DNA from: Phaeoceros laevis
Taxonomy: Eukaryota; Anthocerotophyta; Anthocerotopsida; Notothyladales
Direction of reading: 5' to 3'
DNA length: 29,784 nucleotides
Assembly: GCA_049999765.1 (NCBI GenBank)
Contig: JBNGIQ010005325.1
Location: 1 to 29,784, forward strand
In this document: positions 29,096 to 29,784 of the stretch, in pieces
Position numbering within the stretch: the first letter of the stretch is position 1
Layout: each line of letters starts with the position of its first letter
The notes under the pieces: model-generated
The model's database searches: none
What the model was told of the DNA's origin: nothing
Seen by the model: only the letters and a program-made list of their open reading frames with translations
Made by a program: the position numbers and the translations under genes

Positions 29096-29784
29096 ATGTC
29101 CAAGGTTGAGGGTCCGTACCTGGGCGAGTCGGTTACAGGCGCTCGTGCTAAGTTCAGCCTCACGCCTGCAAATCCTTCCCAGCATACACAGTCCCCCTAC
29201 GTCACTGGCACTTCGGTGTTGGGAATCAAGTACAAGGATGGAGTCTTGGTTGCTGCTGATACCGCAGCATCGTACGGCTCCACTATTCGTTACAAGAGCG
29301 TGACCCGCTTGCACCCGGTTGGGAAGCATGTCCTAATTGGGGCTTCCGGAGAGATCAGTGACTTTCAGCAGATTTCACAACTCCTGGATGAGCTGATTTT
29401 GGATGATCAAATGTGGGACGATGGCAATAGTTTGGGCCCTAAGGAAGTGCACAGCTACTTGAATCGGGTCATGTACAACAGACGCAACAAGTTTGATCCA
29501 CTGTGGAACAGCCTAGTGCTTGGTGGGGTGAAGAACGGTGTCAAGCATCTAGGGGTGGTGAGCATGATTGGCGTTCACTATGAGGATGATCATGTCGCTA
29601 CGGGGTTTGGCAACCATCTTGCTAGACCAATTTTCCGGAAGGAGTGGAGGGAGGATATGACATACGAGGAGGGGGTGAAGCTGTTGGAGAAGTGTTTGCT
29701 TGTGCTACTTTATCGCGACAGATCATCAATCAACAAGTTTCAAGTGGCCAACATCACTGACAAGGAGATCACAGTTTCTGAGCC
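29096..29784 (+). CDS. PBG1: 20S proteasome beta subunit, PSMB4/PBG1 type (3' end outside window)
   Basis: Non-catalytic beta ring subunit of the 20S proteasome (beta type-4 in plant and animal naming; beta7 position). 229 codons and two bases are present in one uninterrupted frame from MSKVEGPYLGESVTGARAKF; the usual length is about 245-260 residues, so only the last few residues are missing. Family blocks: VTGTSVLGIKYKDGVLVAAD, GASGEISDFQQI, DDGNSLGPKEVHSYLNRVMY, NRRNKFDPLWNSLVLGGVKN, VSMIGVHYEDDHVATGFGNH and LLEKCLLVLLYRDRSSINK. The Thr-Ser pair where active subunits have the N-terminal catalytic Thr fits an inactive subunit. No intron interrupts the visible coding part, unlike the intron-rich neighbours. 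It shares a promoter region with the acyltransferase on the other strand. Confidence 0.95.
   Translation, partial: MSKVEGPYLGESVTGARAKFSLTPANPSQHTQSPYVTGTSVLGIKYKDGVLVAADTAASYGSTIRYKSVTRLHPVGKHVLIGASGEISDFQQISQLLDELILDDQMWDDGNSLGPKEVHSYLNRVMYNRRNKFDPLWNSLVLGGVKNGVKHLGVVSMIGVHYEDDHVATGFGNHLARPIFRKEWREDMTYEEGVKLLEKCLLVLLYRDRSSINKFQVANITDKEITVSE

Overview
This is nuclear DNA of a land plant. The genes have short GT-AG introns, plant-only protein families and plastid-type leader peptides. Three long PPR editing-factor genes end in a DYW-type domain with a KPAxA start, which I read as the DYW:KP variant. As I recall, that variant is limited to hornworts, lycophytes and ferns, so one of these groups is the likely source. 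The short introns and dense genes suggest a compact genome. The species cannot be fixed from the sequence.

Layout. 1-158 is a 12-bp minisatellite. 356-1964 is a decayed, intron-bearing tyrosine-recombinase element that looks like a Crypton. About 2046-3260 holds a small foldback cluster and a GC-rich, repeat-bearing block with no genes. 4177-16620 is a head-to-tail array of three PPR genes (A 4397-8475, B 8793-12008, C 13280-16408), each with its own copy of the 5' leader. Gene A carries a 10-N assembly gap. 16.6-18.4 kb is non-coding with several young short tandem duplications.

The right half holds ordinary single-copy genes: an intronless conserved protein (18482-19645, minus), a 14-exon dihydroxy-acid dehydratase (20305-23564, minus), a 9-exon plastid-type RNA pseudouridine synthase (23842-26259, plus), a 2-exon BAHD acyltransferase (26940-28623, minus), and the start of a 20S proteasome beta subunit of the PSMB4/PBG1 type (29096 to the window end, plus). 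Two divergent pairs share short promoters that carry telo-box motifs.

The most unusual content is the PPR array. Each protein joins an N-terminal PDF motif, known from organellar single-strand DNA-binding (OSB) proteins, to a long PLS-type PPR tract and a DYW:KP-like deaminase domain. They are therefore candidate organellar U-to-C RNA editing factors with an unusual N-terminal module. The spliced models of the dehydratase (635 aa), pseudouridine synthase (477 aa) and acyltransferase (511 aa) were assembled by hand from splice sites and family similarity, and each keeps one reading frame throughout.
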